Positions 49,847-58,109 of a stretch of DNA of 64,000 bases are shown here, one piece after another (the stretch's first letter is position 1; each line of letters starts with the position of its first letter). The notes below the pieces were generated by a model. That model made no database searches and was not told the origin of the DNA. It saw nothing but the letters and a program-made list of their open reading frames with translations. Origin of the DNA: Streptomyces sp. NRRL WC-3605 (lineage in GTDB: Bacteria > Actinomycetota > Actinomycetes > Streptomycetales > Streptomycetaceae). The stretch is taken from positions 1 through 64,000 of the forward strand of contig NZ_LLZN01000041.1 in assembly GCF_001509795.1 (NCBI RefSeq). Reading direction: 5' to 3'. A program made the translations under genes and the position numbers.

Positions 49847-50509
49847 ATGACGACTCCCATCAAGCGCCTCGACCGGCGCCTGCCCCGCTGGGCCAAGGCG
49901 GTCACCGCCGTCATCCTGGTGCTGGGCGTGTTCTTCGCCGGGATCCGGCTGAGCGTGCTCCCGGGGCTCAAGGACCTGTTCGGCACCGAGACCCAGGACC
50001 GGTCGGGCCCCGCGCTGCTCCGGTCCATCCAGGACATGAGCCGCTACGACGCCGCCTCCGGCAACTTCCAGATCGTCGTCGACCTGGAGAAGGACGCCAA
50101 GTTCCTGCCCGACGCCATCCGCGGCACCCGCACCCTGTACGTCGGCGCGGGCACCGTGGACGCCTATGTGAACCTCGGCAAGGTCGGCGAGGACGACGTC
50201 ACGGTGAACGAGGACCGCACGTCCGCCACGCTGCGCCTGCCGCACGCCGTGCTCGGCACCCCGGCGCTCGACCCCGACCGCTCCTACGCGGTCTCCAAGC
50301 AGCGAGGGCTGCTCGACCGCCTCGGCGACCTGTTCTCGGACAACCCGAACGGCGAACAGGCCGTGCAGAAGCTGGCGGTGCGGCACATCGGGGACGCGGC
50401 GAAGAAGAGCGGACTGACCGCGCGGGCCGAGAAGAACACCACCGACATGCTGGAAGGGCTGCTGCGCTCCCTGGGCTTCGAGGAGGTGAAGGTGACGTAC
50501 GGGACATGA
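49847..50509 (+). CDS. DUF4230 membrane-anchored protein
   Basis: A 220-residue protein from ATG 49847 after AGGAAGGAGGGACG. One N-terminal membrane anchor (residues ~15-38, WAKAVTAVILVLGVFFAGIRL) is followed by an extracytoplasmic domain. LRSIQDMSRYDAASGNFQIVVDLEKDAKFLPD, DAYVNLGKV and LPHAVLGTPALDPDRSYAVS match DUF4230. Function unknown. GGGTAT at 49813-49818 resembles a sigma-B -10, but I see no matching -35. Confidence 0.85.
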   Translation: MTTPIKRLDRRLPRWAKAVTAVILVLGVFFAGIRLSVLPGLKDLFGTETQDRSGPALLRSIQDMSRYDAASGNFQIVVDLEKDAKFLPDAIRGTRTLYVGAGTVDAYVNLGKVGEDDVTVNEDRTSATLRLPHAVLGTPALDPDRSYAVSKQRGLLDRLGDLFSDNPNGEQAVQKLAVRHIGDAAKKSGLTARAEKNTTDMLEGLLRSLGFEEVKVTYGT

Positions 50510-50606
50510 GGGACCCGGCCCGCCCGCGGCCGAAAGCGGCCGCATCCCGGGGCGGTACGGGGGTAAGCGCGTGACCACGCCCGGACCTTGACGAGTGGAG
50601 GACATG

Positions 50607-51188
50607 ATGGCCGGTGAGACCCTGCGTTCGCGTGTCGCGTTGCGCCTGGGCGCACCCAGGACGACGGGCGCCACCGGCCCCGGCCCCGAATCCAAGGGCG
50701 CTGACCGGGACGGCCCCGGCTCCCGGCCCGGCCCGCTGCGCCTGCTCGCCCGCTGTGTGGCGATGGTGTGCGCCTTCGCGTTCATGGTCGCCTTCGCGGT
50801 GGTTCTGGCCAAGCTCACCCTGCAGCCCTCCCCCGCGTCGGAGAGCCTGACCCACACCAACCTGCACCCCGGCCGCTCACTGCGCGCCTATCTGGACCAG
50901 CCCGAACTGCGCGACGCCGTACGGCAGATCGGCGGCAACCTGCTGCTGGGGGTGCCGTTCGGCGTGCTGGTCCCCATCGTGGCCCCGCGGACCCGGGGGG
51001 TGCTGCGGGTGCTGCTGCTGACGGCGACGGTGATGCTGCTGGTGGAGTTCGCGCAGGGCGCCCTGGTGACGGGCCGCGCCTTCGACGTGGACGACGTCAT
51101 CCTCAACACGTCGGGCGCGCTCATCGGTTATCTCCTGCTGGGCCGGCGGCTGAGCCGCGCGGTGCACGCCAGGCGGGTCCGGGCCTGA
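50607..51188 (+). CDS. VanZ-family membrane protein
   Basis: A 193-residue protein; ATG 50607 gives the best spacing (5 bases) from GGAGG. A disordered Gly/Pro-rich N-terminus (~45 residues) precedes four hydrophobic helices. The VanZ signature is NLLLGVPFGVLVPIV, LLVEFAQGALVTGRAFDVDDVILNTSGALIGYLL. VanZ proteins modestly lower sensitivity to teicoplanin and are found widely outside resistance clusters. No van genes are near. Confidence 0.9.
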   Translation: MAGETLRSRVALRLGAPRTTGATGPGPESKGADRDGPGSRPGPLRLLARCVAMVCAFAFMVAFAVVLAKLTLQPSPASESLTHTNLHPGRSLRAYLDQPELRDAVRQIGGNLLLGVPFGVLVPIVAPRTRGVLRVLLLTATVMLLVEFAQGALVTGRAFDVDDVILNTSGALIGYLLLGRRLSRAVHARRVRA

Positions 51189-51199
51189 CACGGCCCCTG

Positions 51200-51232
51200 C
51201 CGCCCCGCCCCGGCCCGCCGGGCGCGGGGCGG
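51200..51232 (+). terminator. Terminator after the VanZ gene
   Basis: CCGCCCCGC (51200-51208) pairs with GCGGGGCGG (51224-51232); the loop contains an inner CCCGGC/GCCGGG pairing. Confidence 0.6.
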
Positions 51233-51242
51233 ACCTCTGCCC

Positions 51243-51258
51243 GCTGGTCCGTACCAAG
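51243..51258. promoter_or_regulatory. DasR-like operator candidate before the GH16 gene
   Basis: The 16 bases at 51243-51258 read GCTGGTCCGTACCAAG, with TGGT...ACCA arms matching the DasR-responsive element pattern (ACTGGTCTAGACCAGT) at most arm positions. It lies 3 bases before the -35 box. Confidence 0.4.
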
Positions 51259-51261
51259 GTA

Positions 51262-51290
51262 TTGACGGCCCCTTAACTCACTTCTTAAAT
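51262..51290 (+). promoter_or_regulatory. Promoter of the GH16 glucanase gene
   Basis: TTGACG (51262-51267), 17 bases, TTAAAT (51285-51290), a near-consensus housekeeping promoter. The spacer and -10 carry a direct repeat, CTTAACTCA and CTTAAATCA, 12 bases apart. Confidence 0.6.
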
Positions 51291-51363
51291 CAAGTGGCGA
51301 CACCTTCACCCCCCACCACGGTCGACGCACCCTTCGACGGGGCGTCGCACGGAAGGGAGCACG

Positions 51364-52596
51364 ATGGCCTCCCCACGGCTGATCCGCTCTGCCCTGCTCG
51401 CCGCCCTCTCGGCGGTCCTGGTCGCGGCCGCCGCGATCGCGCCCGCCCAGGCGGAACCACCGCGTGCCGCGGCCGCCGCGGTCGTCTTCTCCGACACCTT
51501 CGACGGCCCCGCGGGCGCCGCCGTCGACGGGTCGAAGTGGCAGATCGAGACCGGCGACAACGTCAACAACCACGAGCGGCAGTACTACACCTCCGGCAAC
51601 AAGAACGCGGCCCTGGACGGCCAGGGCCACCTCGTGATCACGGCCCGGCGCGAGAACCCCGCCAACTACCAGTGCTGGTACGGCACCTGTCAGTACACCT
51701 CGGCCCGGCTGAACACCTCCGGCAAGTTCACCGCCCAGTACGGGCACGTGGAGGCGCGGATGAAGGTACCGCGGGGCCAGGGCATGTGGCCCGCGTTCTG
51801 GATGCTCGGCACCCCGGTCAACTGGCCCGACTCGGGCGAGATCGACATCATGGAGAACGTCGGTTTCGAGCCGTCCACCGTGCACGGCACGATCCACGGC
51901 CCCGGCTACTCCGGATCGGGCGGCATCGGCGCCGGCTACACCCTGCCGAACGGGCAGGCGTTCGCGGACGCCTTCCACACCTTCGCCGTCGACTGGGCGC
52001 CGGACTCCATCACCTGGTCCGTGGACGGCAACGTCTACCAGCGGCGCACCCCGGCCGACCTCGGTGGCAGGCAGTGGGTGTTCAACCGGCCCTACTTCCT
52101 CATCCTGAACCTCGCGGTCGGCGGCTACTGGCCCGGCGACCCGGACGGCTCCACCGTCTTCCCGCAGCAACTGGTCGTGGACCACGTCTCGGTGACCACG
52201 GGCGACACCCCGGCCGGCGGCAGCACCGTGCGCGGGATCGCCGGCAAGTGCATGGACGTGGCGGGGGCGAACACCGCCAACGGCACGCCCGTGCAGCTCT
52301 ACGACTGCAACGGCACCGCAGCCCAGCGGTGGACGGCCGGCCCGGACGGCTCGCTGCGCGCGCTCGGCAAGTGCCTGGACGCGACCGGCAACGGCACCGC
52401 CGACGGCACACCGCTGCAACTGTGGGACTGCACCGGAGGCGCCAACCAGAAGTGGACCGTGTCCGCGGCGCGCGACATCGTCAATCCGCAGGCCGACAAG
52501 TGCGTGGACGCCACCGGGAACAGCTCGGCCAACGGCACGCGGCTGCAGCTGTGGACCTGCTCGGGCGGAGCCAACCAGAAGTGGACGGTCGGCTGA
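51364..52596 (+). CDS. Secreted GH16 beta-1,3-glucanase with ricin-type lectin domain
   Basis: A 410-residue exported hydrolase. The signal peptide ends near APAQA; the GH16 jelly roll spans residues ~40-280 with the catalytic motif GEIDIMENVG (Glu nucleophile, Asp, Glu acid/base). Neighbouring GMWPAFWMLG and HTFAVDWAPDSITWSVDG are typical of laminarinases. Residues ~285-410 form a beta-trefoil CBM13 with three repeats (CMDVAG...QRW, CLDATGNGTADG...QKW, CVDATGNSSANG...QKW). It would bind and cleave fungal or plant beta-glucans. A DasR-like site and strong promoter precede it. Confidence 0.95.
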   Translation: MASPRLIRSALLAALSAVLVAAAAIAPAQAEPPRAAAAAVVFSDTFDGPAGAAVDGSKWQIETGDNVNNHERQYYTSGNKNAALDGQGHLVITARRENPANYQCWYGTCQYTSARLNTSGKFTAQYGHVEARMKVPRGQGMWPAFWMLGTPVNWPDSGEIDIMENVGFEPSTVHGTIHGPGYSGSGGIGAGYTLPNGQAFADAFHTFAVDWAPDSITWSVDGNVYQRRTPADLGGRQWVFNRPYFLILNLAVGGYWPGDPDGSTVFPQQLVVDHVSVTTGDTPAGGSTVRGIAGKCMDVAGANTANGTPVQLYDCNGTAAQRWTAGPDGSLRALGKCLDATGNGTADGTPLQLWDCTGGANQKWTVSAARDIVNPQADKCVDATGNSSANGTRLQLWTCSGGANQKWTVG

Positions 52597-52605
52597 GCCG
52601 GTCCC

Positions 52606-52842
52606 TCAGCGGTGGTGCCAGGTGAACTTGTCGCCACCCACCCAGCGGACCACGTCCGGGTCGTCGAGGTCGTGGACCGTGATGCCGTAGAGGGCGGCGG
52701 TGGTGAGGACGTCGGTGATGGTCCTGGCCTCGCAGACGATCTCACCATCGATCTCCATGATGCGGAACGGGGGCGTGCCCGGCTGGACCCCGAGCACCAT
52801 GATCCGCGGCTGTGCGATGTGCGGGCTCGCGCTTTCGGTCAT
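52606..52842 (-). CDS. Small conserved hypothetical protein
   Basis: A 78-residue protein (start ATG 52842) with a well-formed alternating beta/alpha pattern: PRIMVLGVQPGTPPFRIMEIDG, EIVCEARTITDVLTTAALYG, ITVHDLDDPDVVRWVGG. Codon bias is normal for a real gene, and I recall similar small proteins in Streptomyces. No motif allows a function. Its stop lies 9 bases from the convergent glucanase stop. Confidence 0.75.
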   Translation of the reverse strand: MTESASPHIAQPRIMVLGVQPGTPPFRIMEIDGEIVCEARTITDVLTTAALYGITVHDLDDPDVVRWVGGDKFTWHHR

Positions 52843-52932
52843 GCATAGAGCGTAGGCCGGGTCCGCGGCGTCCCGCCCGCCGTCACCGTGCGGGGCCGGC
52901 GGTGCCGGGGAACCCTGGAGGAGGAGGTGGCG

Positions 52933-53958
52933 ATGGATCCCGTCGAGGCCCTGAACCGGATCGCCTTCCTGCTGGAGCGGTCCCTGGAGCCGACGTACCG
53001 CGTCCGGGCGTTCCGTACGGCCGCCCGGGTGCTGGCCGAGCTGCCCGCGGACGAGGTCCGGGCGCGGGCGGAGGCCGGGACGCTGGAGAAGCTGAAGGGC
53101 GTCGGCCCGAAGACGGCCGGCGTGGTGCGCGAGGCCCTGGCCGGTCGGGTGCCCGGCTATCTCGCCGATCTGGAGGCCCGGCCCGCCGCGGGACCGCCCG
53201 AAGGGGGGCGGGAGCTGTGGGAGGCGCTGCGCGGCGACTGCCATCTGCACTCCGACTGGTCCGACGGGGGCAGCCCCATCGAGGAGATGGGGCGGACGGC
53301 GGCGGAGCTCGGGCACGAGTGGGCGGTGCTGACCGACCACTCGCCCCGGCTGACCGTCGCCCGGGGACTGTCGGCCGGCCGGCTGCGCGAGCAGCTGGAC
53401 GTGGTGGCGGGACTGAACGCCCGCTGGGCGCCGTTCCGGCTGCTCACCGGCATCGAGTGCGACATCCTCGACGACGGCTCGCTGGACCAGGAACCGGAAC
53501 TGCTGGAGCGCCTGGACGTGGTCGTGGTGTCGGTGCACTCCAAGCTGCGCATGGACGCCCGTTCGATGACCCGTCGCATGATCGCGGCGGTGCGCAACCC
53601 GCACGCGGACGTCCTCGGGCACTGCACCGGCCGTCTGATCACCGGTCGTGGGCGCCCGGAGTCGGAGTTCGACGCGGACGCGGTGTTCGCCGCCTGCGCC
53701 GAGTCCGGGACGGCCGTGGAGATCAACAGCCGGCCCGAGCGGCTGGACCCGCCCCGCCGTCTGCTGCGCCGGGCGGTGGCAGCGGGCACGCTGTTCTCGA
53801 TCGACACCGACGCGCACGCCCCGGGGCAGCTGGACTGGCAGCGGTACGGCTGTGCGCGCGCCGAGGAGTGCGGGGTGCCCGCGGAGCGGGTCGTCACCAC
53901 GTGGACGGCCGACGAGCTGCTGGCGTGGACGCGGGAGAAGCAGCACTCCGGGGCGTGA
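52933..53958 (+). CDS. PHP-domain phosphoesterase with helix-hairpin-helix region (PolX C-terminal-like)
   Basis: A 341-residue protein from ATG 52933 after GGAGGAGGTGGCG. Residues 1-85 are a PolX-like helical part with a helix-hairpin-helix (TLEKLKGVGPKTAGVV). The PHP domain follows with metal motifs GDCHLHSDWSDG, LTDHSP, GIECDIL, SVHSKLR, LGHCTGRL and DTDAHAPG. It lacks the polymerase palm of full PolX, so it is probably a stand-alone phosphoesterase acting on phosphate esters or DNA ends. Confidence 0.92.
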   Translation: MDPVEALNRIAFLLERSLEPTYRVRAFRTAARVLAELPADEVRARAEAGTLEKLKGVGPKTAGVVREALAGRVPGYLADLEARPAAGPPEGGRELWEALRGDCHLHSDWSDGGSPIEEMGRTAAELGHEWAVLTDHSPRLTVARGLSAGRLREQLDVVAGLNARWAPFRLLTGIECDILDDGSLDQEPELLERLDVVVVSVHSKLRMDARSMTRRMIAAVRNPHADVLGHCTGRLITGRGRPESEFDADAVFAACAESGTAVEINSRPERLDPPRRLLRRAVAAGTLFSIDTDAHAPGQLDWQRYGCARAEECGVPAERVVTTWTADELLAWTREKQHSGA

Positions 53959-54143
53959 CGCACCTCACCGCCGCAGGCGGCGGGAACAGGAACATCCTCC
54001 CGTGGTTCACCGTTGAACCAGCCGTGGGTGCGGATGGGACAGTGTCCCCGGGCCTCACCATCCGCCCACAGGGAAGATCGTTCGGCTGAAGCCCTGTGGA
54101 GCCCTTCGCCGAGAGGCGACCGCCATGCGCACCCACCCTCGAC

Positions 54144-54180
54144 GCCCCGACCGGAATCCCCCGTCCGGCCGGGGCTTTTT
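54144..54180 (+). terminator. Intrinsic terminator with T tract
   Basis: An 11-bp stem (54144-54154 with 54165-54175, one G-U-type pair) is followed by TTTTT (54176-54180). It lies 186 bases after the PHP gene and 31 bases before the next promoter. Confidence 0.75.
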
Positions 54181-54210
54181 CCTGTCCGGGCGCACCGCGC
54201 CCCCGTCCGC

Positions 54211-54241
54211 TTGACTTCGAGAGCACTCCAATTCGTAGCGT
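54211..54241 (+). promoter_or_regulatory. MerR-type promoter of the SDR gene, probably leaderless
   Basis: TTGACT (54211-54216) and TAGCGT (54236-54241) are 19 bases apart. The spacer holds a dyad, TTCGAG-AGCA-CTCCAA, of the kind bound by MerR activators. The ATG at 54249 begins 7 bases after the -10, where transcription should start, so the mRNA would have little or no leader, and no ribosome site is present. Confidence 0.6.
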
Positions 54242-54248
54242 TCCGGAC

Positions 54249-55211
54249 ATGAGTACTGCACAGCACAAGATCGGGTCCGGTTTCGGAGCGGCCAGCACCG
54301 CGGACGAGGTCCTGGCGGGCATCGATCTCACCGGAAAGCTCGCGATCGTCACGGGCGGCTACTCCGGGATCGGCCTGGAGACCACCCGGGCCCTCAGCCG
54401 CGCCGGCGCCCACGTCGTCGTCCCCGCCCGCCGCCGGTCCACCGCCGACGAGGCGCTGGCCGGGATGGGCGGCGTCGAGGTGGACGAGCTCGACCTGGCC
54501 GACCAGGACAGCGTCCGCGGCTTCGCCGAACGGTTCCTGGCCGGCGGCCGGACCGTCGACATCGTGATCGACAGCGCCGGCGTCATGGCCTGCCCGGAGA
54601 CCCGGGTCGGCCCCGGCTGGGAGGCCCAGTTCGCCACCAACCACCTCGGGCACTTCGCCCTGGTCAACCGGCTGTGGCCGGCGATCGAGCCCGGTGGCGC
54701 CCGGGTGGTGTCGGTGTCCTCGCGCGCCCACCACTACTCCGGCATCCGCTGGGACGACGTCCAGTGGCGCCAGGGCTACGACAAGTGGCAGGCGTACGGC
54801 CAGGCCAAGACCGCGAACGCCCTGTTCGCCGTCCACCTCGACCGGCTCGCGGCCGACCGCGGTGTCCGGGCGTTCTCGCTGCATCCCGGCGGCATCCTCA
54901 CGCCTCTCCAGCGGCACCTGCCCCGAGAGGAGATGATCGCCAACGGCTGGATCGACGAGGAGGGCAACGAGATCCCCCAGCCGGGCTTCAAGACGCCCGA
55001 GCAGGGTGCCGCGACCCAGGTGTGGGCGGCGACCTCGCCCCGGCTGGCGGGCCTGGGCGGCCTGTACCTGGAGGACTGCGAGGTCGCCGAGCCGGCCCCG
55101 GCCGACGGCGAGCGCGTCGGGGTGAAGGACTGGGCGACCGACCCCGAGCAGGCGGCCCGGCTGTGGGCCCTGTCGGCGGAGCTGACCGGCGTGGACGCCT
55201 TCGCCGGCTGA
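54249..55211 (+). CDS. Short-chain dehydrogenase/reductase
   Basis: A 320-residue SDR. Cofactor loop LAIVTGGYSGIGLETTRAL (residues ~30-48), NNAG equivalent DSAGVM, catalytic Ser in VSVSSRAHHYS and Tyr/Lys in YGQAKTANALF. The FATNHLGHFAL stretch is typical of retinol-dehydrogenase-like SDRs. It is preceded by a MerR-type promoter, suggesting induction by a redox or electrophile signal; substrate unknown. Confidence 0.93.
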   Translation: MSTAQHKIGSGFGAASTADEVLAGIDLTGKLAIVTGGYSGIGLETTRALSRAGAHVVVPARRRSTADEALAGMGGVEVDELDLADQDSVRGFAERFLAGGRTVDIVIDSAGVMACPETRVGPGWEAQFATNHLGHFALVNRLWPAIEPGGARVVSVSSRAHHYSGIRWDDVQWRQGYDKWQAYGQAKTANALFAVHLDRLAADRGVRAFSLHPGGILTPLQRHLPREEMIANGWIDEEGNEIPQPGFKTPEQGAATQVWAATSPRLAGLGGLYLEDCEVAEPAPADGERVGVKDWATDPEQAARLWALSAELTGVDAFAG

Positions 55212-55277
55212 CGGCGTGCGCGCGGGCGCACGGGGTACTCGGGCGCTCCCGTCCCCACCGTCCGGGAGGAGCCGCAG

Positions 55278-56306
55278 GTGAGCAGCGGACCGGAACGCAG
55301 GATCGTGGTCACCGGAGCCACCGGCAACGTCGGCACCAGCGTGGTGCGGCTCCTCGCGGAGGACCCGGAGGTCGGGTCCGTCGTGGGCCTCGCCCGCCGC
55401 AAACCCGACGTGGGCCCGGCGAAGACCGAGTGGACGGCCGCCGACCTCGCGTCGCGGCACACGGATCTCACGCGGGTCTTCGCCGGCGCCGATGCCGTCG
55501 TCCATCTGGCCTGGGCCTTCCAGCCGACGCACGACCCGGCGACGACCTGGCGCACCAATGTGCTGGGCAGCCTGCGCGTGTACGAGGCGGTGGCGGAGGC
55601 CGAGGTGCCCGCGCTGATCCACGCCTCGTCGGTGGGCGCGTACTCGCCGGGACCGAAGGACCACCCCGTGGACGAGTCCTGGCCGACACACGGCTGGCCG
55701 GACGCCGCGTACTGCCGGGAGAAGGCGTACCTGGAGCGGAGCCTGGACATCTTCGAGCGGGAGCACCCCGAGGTCCGGGTGGTGCGGATGCGGCCGGCGT
55801 TCCTGTTCAAGCGCGCGTCCGCGAGCGAGCAGCGGCGGATCTTCGGCGGCCGCTACCTGCCGGGGCCGCTGCTGCGGCCCGACCTGCTCCCGTTCCTGCC
55901 CGATGTGCCCGGGCTGCGGGTGCAGGCCCTGCACACCGACGACGCGGCCCACGCCTACCGGCTGGCGGTGAAGTCCGACGTGCGCGGCGCCTTCAACCTG
56001 GCGGCGGACCCGCCGGTCGACGCCGAGCTGCTGGGCGGGATGCTCGGCGCCCGCACGGTTCGCCTCCCCCGTACGGCGGCCCGCTCGGCGATCGCCGCCG
56101 CGTGGGGGCTGCGGCTGCTGCCGGCGTCTCCGCACCTGTTCGACGCGGTCCTGCGGGTGCCGCTGATGGACTGCTCGCGAGCCCGCGCGGAACTGGGCTG
56201 GGAGCCGTCCCGCACGGCGCCCGAGGTGCTCGAGGAGTTCCTGGGGGGCCTGCGGGAGGGCGCGGGCGCGGGCACCGCCAACCTCCGGGGCCGGAAGGCC
56301 GGCTGA
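55278..56306 (+). CDS. NAD-dependent epimerase/dehydratase-family protein
   Basis: A 342-residue extended SDR from GTG 55278 after GGGAGGAG. It has RIVVTGATGNVGTSVVRLL, DAVVHLAWAFQPTHD, SSVGAYSPG and catalytic Tyr/Lys in AYCREKAYLE. The substrate half includes RPAFLFKRASASEQRRIFGGRYLP. Actinobacterial proteins of this group are of undetermined specificity. It lies 66 bases after the SDR gene and may share its transcript. Confidence 0.9.
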   Translation: MSSGPERRIVVTGATGNVGTSVVRLLAEDPEVGSVVGLARRKPDVGPAKTEWTAADLASRHTDLTRVFAGADAVVHLAWAFQPTHDPATTWRTNVLGSLRVYEAVAEAEVPALIHASSVGAYSPGPKDHPVDESWPTHGWPDAAYCREKAYLERSLDIFEREHPEVRVVRMRPAFLFKRASASEQRRIFGGRYLPGPLLRPDLLPFLPDVPGLRVQALHTDDAAHAYRLAVKSDVRGAFNLAADPPVDAELLGGMLGARTVRLPRTAARSAIAAAWGLRLLPASPHLFDAVLRVPLMDCSRARAELGWEPSRTAPEVLEEFLGGLREGAGAGTANLRGRKAG

Positions 56307-56326
56307 GGCGGCGGGCGCCGGGCGGA

Positions 56327-56572
56327 TCAGCCCGTCGGCTCCTCCGGGGCCGGGTGCTCGGGGTGGACCGCGCCGGTCTGGGGCTCGCCCTGCCGGCCCG
56401 TGCCCGCCTCGTCCGTCTCCGGGACGTCGTCGGACTCGGACTCGGAGGCGTCGCGGGTGGGCCCGGCGGGCACCTCCCACGGGTCCTCCCCGCCGCGCGC
56501 CTGCTGGTCCGGCAGGTCCCTGGGGATCGGGTCCGGGCTCTCGCCGGGTGCCTCTCGGCGATGGTCGTCCAT
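56327..56572 (-). CDS. Small acidic, Pro/Glu/Asp-rich protein
   Basis: An 81-residue hydrophilic protein from ATG 56572 after GGGAGG. Composition is dominated by D, E, P, G and S (SESESDD-like stretch, PETDEAGTGRQGEPQTG), so it is likely disordered. No domain recognised. A sigma-B-like promoter lies 31 bases upstream, suggesting a stress-induced protein. Confidence 0.65.
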   Translation of the reverse strand: MDDHRREAPGESPDPIPRDLPDQQARGGEDPWEVPAGPTRDASESESDDVPETDEAGTGRQGEPQTGAVHPEHPAPEEPTG

Positions 56573-56602
56573 GGTGCGCCTCCCGCGTGTCGGACGCTGC
56601 GA

Positions 56603-56627
56603 GTACCGTCCCGGGGCCTCGGCAAAC
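56603..56627 (-). promoter_or_regulatory. Sigma-B-like promoter of the small acidic protein gene
   Basis: On the minus strand GTTT (56627-56624), 15 bases, CGGTAC (56608-56603): a perfect -35 and five of six -10 bases of the GTTT-N14-16-GGGTAY stress promoter pattern. It overlaps the 3' region of no gene on its strand except the end of the ROK spacer. Confidence 0.45.
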
Positions 56628-56628
56628 G

Positions 56629-57903
56629 TCAGCGCGGCACGGACCGCGCGGGGGTGCCGCCGGACTCCGGCGCGGGGCCGGGGCGGCGCCCGCCGTGCGC
56701 GAAGAAGTCGGCGACCGGCAGGATCGCGGCGCCGACGGTCACCGCGTCCGGGCCGAGCCTGCCCAGTTCGATGCCGACCTTCTCGGCCGGGTGCCGCAGC
56801 GAGTAGGAGGCGGCGTGGCGTCGGACGGCGGGCAGGAAGCGGGTGCCGAGCTGGAGGCCGGCCCAGCCGCCGATCAGGATGCGCTCCGGCTGGAAGAGGT
56901 TGATCAGGTCGGACAGGCCCGCGCCGACGTACTCGGCGGTCTCCTCCAGCACGGTGAGCGCCACCGGGTCGGCCGGACCGCCGTCGGCCGGGTAGGCGCC
57001 GGAGAGCATCACGGACAGCGCGGTCTCCTCGTCGGCGCCCGGCGGGACGCTGCCGCCGGCCTCGACCCAGCGGGCGAGCAGCGACTCGGCTCCCGCGTAC
57101 GCCTCCAGGCAGCCCAGGGCGCCGCAGCGACAGCGCCGGCCGCGGACCCGGACCGTCAGATGGCCCCACTCGACGGCCCGCCCGTGCTCCACCTCCGGGG
57201 TGACCAGGCAGGCGCCGACGCCGGAGCCGAAGAGGACGACCAGCGCGTTCCCGGCGCCCCGGCCGGCGCCGAACCACATCTCGGCCTGGCCGAGCGTCCG
57301 GGCGCCGTTGTCGATGAAGTACGGGACGCTGTCGGGGAGTTCCGAACCGTCGCGCAGCAGCCGCTCCAGCGGGACGGCGTCCCAGCCGATGGTCTGGCCG
57401 TGCACCACGGCACCGAGGTCGGGGGCGCGTTCGACGATGCCGGGGACCCCTATGCCGACGCCGAGCAGCCGTCCGGGTCCGATGCCGGCGCCCGCGAGCA
57501 CCTCGGCGACGCCGTCGCGCACATGGCGGACGATGCCGTCGACCTCGTAGCGCTGCTGCTCCAGCGGCAGTTCGGCGCGGGCGAGTTCGGTGAGGGTGAG
57601 GTCGAACAGGCCGACCCGCACCCGGGTCTCGCCGACGTCGACGCCGATCATGTGGCCGCTGCCGGGGGCGACCCGCAGCAGGATGCGGGGCCGGCCGCCG
57701 TCGGAGTCGACGCTGCCGGCCTCCTCGACCAGGCCCTCGCCGATCAGCTCGGCGACGACGTTGCTCACGGAACCGGAGCTGAGTCCGGTCGCCGGGCCGA
57801 GTTCGAAGCGGCTGAGGGGTCCGTCGAAGTAGAGGCGCTGGAGTACGGCCGTACGGTTGCCCCGTCTGAGGTCCCGTACCGTTCGCCCGTTCCGCCCCGC
57901 CAT
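56629..57903 (-). CDS. ROK-family transcriptional regulator
   Basis: A 424-residue repressor from ATG 57903 after GGAAGGGAG. The N-terminal winged helix (RTAVLQRLYFDGPLSRFELGPATGLSSGSVSNVV, residues ~15-75) is followed by a sugar-kinase fold: MIGVDVGETRVRVGLFDL, GVGIGVPGIVE, FGSGVGACLV and the zinc motif RCRCGALGCLEAYAG. ILIGGWAGLQLG ends the ATP-like lobe. It should respond to a sugar. It is divergent from the FusB-like gene, with three AACCTAG half-sites between them. Confidence 0.93.
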   Translation of the reverse strand: MAGRNGRTVRDLRRGNRTAVLQRLYFDGPLSRFELGPATGLSSGSVSNVVAELIGEGLVEEAGSVDSDGGRPRILLRVAPGSGHMIGVDVGETRVRVGLFDLTLTELARAELPLEQQRYEVDGIVRHVRDGVAEVLAGAGIGPGRLLGVGIGVPGIVERAPDLGAVVHGQTIGWDAVPLERLLRDGSELPDSVPYFIDNGARTLGQAEMWFGAGRGAGNALVVLFGSGVGACLVTPEVEHGRAVEWGHLTVRVRGRRCRCGALGCLEAYAGAESLLARWVEAGGSVPPGADEETALSVMLSGAYPADGGPADPVALTVLEETAEYVGAGLSDLINLFQPERILIGGWAGLQLGTRFLPAVRRHAASYSLRHPAEKVGIELGRLGPDAVTVGAAILPVADFFAHGGRRPGPAPESGGTPARSVPR

Positions 57904-58043
57904 GCGGCTCCCTTCCGACCTGCCGTTTCCCGCCCCGATGGATCCGCCTCCATTGTGAACCACGACGTCAGGTGCTCGGCCGGGCCCCGGCGCATGGCCC
58001 CGGCGGCGGCGAAATTCGCTGGCCCCGACATGTCATCCTGCCT

Positions 58044-58074
58044 AACCTAGCCGTGAACCTAGAGCCCCTAGGTT
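58044..58074. promoter_or_regulatory. Three AACCTAG half-sites between ROK and FusB-like genes
   Basis: AACCTAG at 58044-58050 and 58056-58062 (12-base period), and the inverted CTAGGTT at 58068-58074, 5 bases after the second copy. The last pair forms a perfect 7-bp inverted repeat. It is 36 bases before the GTG of the FusB-like gene and could be the ROK operator. Confidence 0.5.
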
Positions 58075-58109
58075 TTGCCGTTTCCGTACCAGCTCCCCTG
58101 GAGGCTCCC

